A stretch of 5,743 nucleotides of DNA from Cytophagia bacterium (GTDB lineage: Bacteria; Bacteroidota; Bacteroidia; Cytophagales; Cyclobacteriaceae): NCBI GenBank assembly GCA_013373005.1, contig JABXIP010000106.1, positions 1 through 5,743 of the forward strand, read 5' to 3'. Position 1 is the first letter of the stretch; each line of letters begins with the position of its first letter. The notes under the pieces were generated by a model. It saw nothing but the letters and a program-made list of their open reading frames with translations. It searched no databases and was not told where the DNA came from. The position numbers and the translations under genes are program-made. Below are positions 5,069-5,743 of the stretch, piece after piece.

Positions 5069-5743
5069 TCACAATGAGCTCAAAAACTCTAGCGTATCCA
5101 CACCGTCAGCATAATCCCATAGCTCAGGACATTGAGCGGTACCAAATGGTAAGCTGCCTTCGTACCAGCCCTCTTTGGAAACAATGCACTGAATTTTATC
5201 CTGCTCAGCACTGAGCTTTAAAGATAGTTCGGCTTCGCTTTCATAGGTTTCGTAGAAAAGGACGGAGATAGGAGAGACCAGGTCTTTGCTTTCGCGCATC
5301 ATAAAGAAGCCTGAGTCTAAATGTGGTTCACTGTTTACCAGATAAATGGATTTATTGTAATCGTAATTATTGCGGTATTTGTGGTGATCTAAGGCAGGAG
5401 AGAACTTATCCATAGAACCAATGAGCTTAGGAAGCTCGAACCCTTCAGGGATGTAAACTTTGGCTACATTCCGGCAACCCAAGCTGAAGTAAGTGAATAT
5501 GTCTTCTCCCAATGCCTGGAAATCTTCTATGTTTTCCTCTCCATTAATAATTCCAACAGAAACCCTGTTCTGACGAATCACGTGTGGATGATTGCTGAAA
5601 TAATGCTTGAAATATCGGGCAGAGTTGTCAGATCCGGTGGCAATTACGGCCTCGGCATCATTCAATCTTTCAACTTCCTGAATTTGGCTTTTGATTTCAG
5701 ATTCAATATTGACCAGTGCATTTAAAACCGTCTTCATCAAAAT
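5069..5743 (-). CDS. Acyl-CoA reductase, LuxC-like (5' end outside window)
   Basis: Members of this aldehyde dehydrogenase-related family (PF05893) reduce activated acyl groups to aldehydes with NAD(P)H. The role in non-luminous Bacteroidota is not established. The frame is open to the right edge, and about 225 C-terminal residues are visible of a protein that is usually about 340 long, so roughly the first third is missing. Counting from the codon at 5740: EAVIATGSDNSARYF (30-44) fits the cofactor-binding side; GEDIFTYFSLGCRNV (78-92) contains the probable catalytic cysteine C89 (codon 5476-5474); DHHKYRNNYDYNKSIYLVN (118-136) and PELWDYADGVDTLEFL (205-220) are typical of the Bacteroidota members. 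TTG at 5740 and ATG at 5737 are internal, because the homologous region starts well upstream. The gene ends in TGA and is followed by a terminator, separating it from the transporter. Confidence 0.88.
   Translation of the reverse strand: MLMKTVLNALVNIESEIKSQIQEVERLNDAEAVIATGSDNSARYFKHYFSNHPHVIRQNRVSVGIINGEENIEDFQALGEDIFTYFSLGCRNVAKVYIPEGFELPKLIGSMDKFSPALDHHKYRNNYDYNKSIYLVNSEPHLDSGFFMMRESKDLVSPISVLFYETYESEAELSLKLSAEQDKIQCIVSKEGWYEGSLPFGTAQCPELWDYADGVDTLEFLSSL

Noticed and set aside
5032..5214. Plus-strand 60-codon frame opposite the acyl-CoA reductase C-terminus
   Set aside because: Antisense to the conserved reductase C-terminus; it begins beside a terminator and has no family resemblance.
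5735..5740. TTG at 5740 or ATG at 5737 as the true start of the acyl-CoA reductase
   Set aside because: The frame stays open to the window edge and the visible part matches the C-terminal two thirds of the family, so these are internal codons.

Overview
The window looks like a Bacteroidota chromosome, probably a Cytophagales-type marine lineage. The reasons are an aconitase of the mitochondrial-like type known from this phylum, a LuxC-like acyl-CoA reductase typical of it, a membrane protein resembling the Bacteroidota-rich DUF6090 family, and start codons without Shine-Dalgarno sequences. The lineage is inferred from protein resemblance only. Every supported gene lies on the minus strand, so transcription runs from high to low coordinates.

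In transcription order: (1) 5743-5069, the C-terminal two thirds of an acyl-CoA reductase whose start lies beyond the right edge. (2) 5063-4989, a small hairpin and then a perfect 42-nt palindrome that should act as a terminator. (3) 4961-3618, a short-chain fatty acid transporter of the AtoE family, followed after only 3 nt by (4) 3614-2868, a single-pass membrane protein resembling DUF6090; these two form an operon. (5) 2867-2759, a spacer with a weak inverted repeat. (6) 2758-497, a complete aconitase with all iron-sulfur and catalytic residues. (7) 496-52, a non-coding region rich in repeats. It holds a ten-unit heptamer tandem array directly after the aconitase stop, a strong intrinsic terminator, three related short hairpin repeats and a fourth, unrelated long hairpin. 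(8) 51-1, possibly the first 17 codons of another minus-strand gene.

The recognisable genes concern carbon and acyl metabolism: fatty acid import, acyl-CoA reduction and the TCA cycle. Terminators separate them, however, so only the transporter and the DUF6090-like gene are clearly one transcription unit. No phage, transposase, defence, toxin or CRISPR gene is visible. The least explained parts are the repeat-rich spacer at 52-496, the palindrome crowding the transporter start, and the transporter/DUF6090-like pairing. I see no convincing new multi-gene system here.
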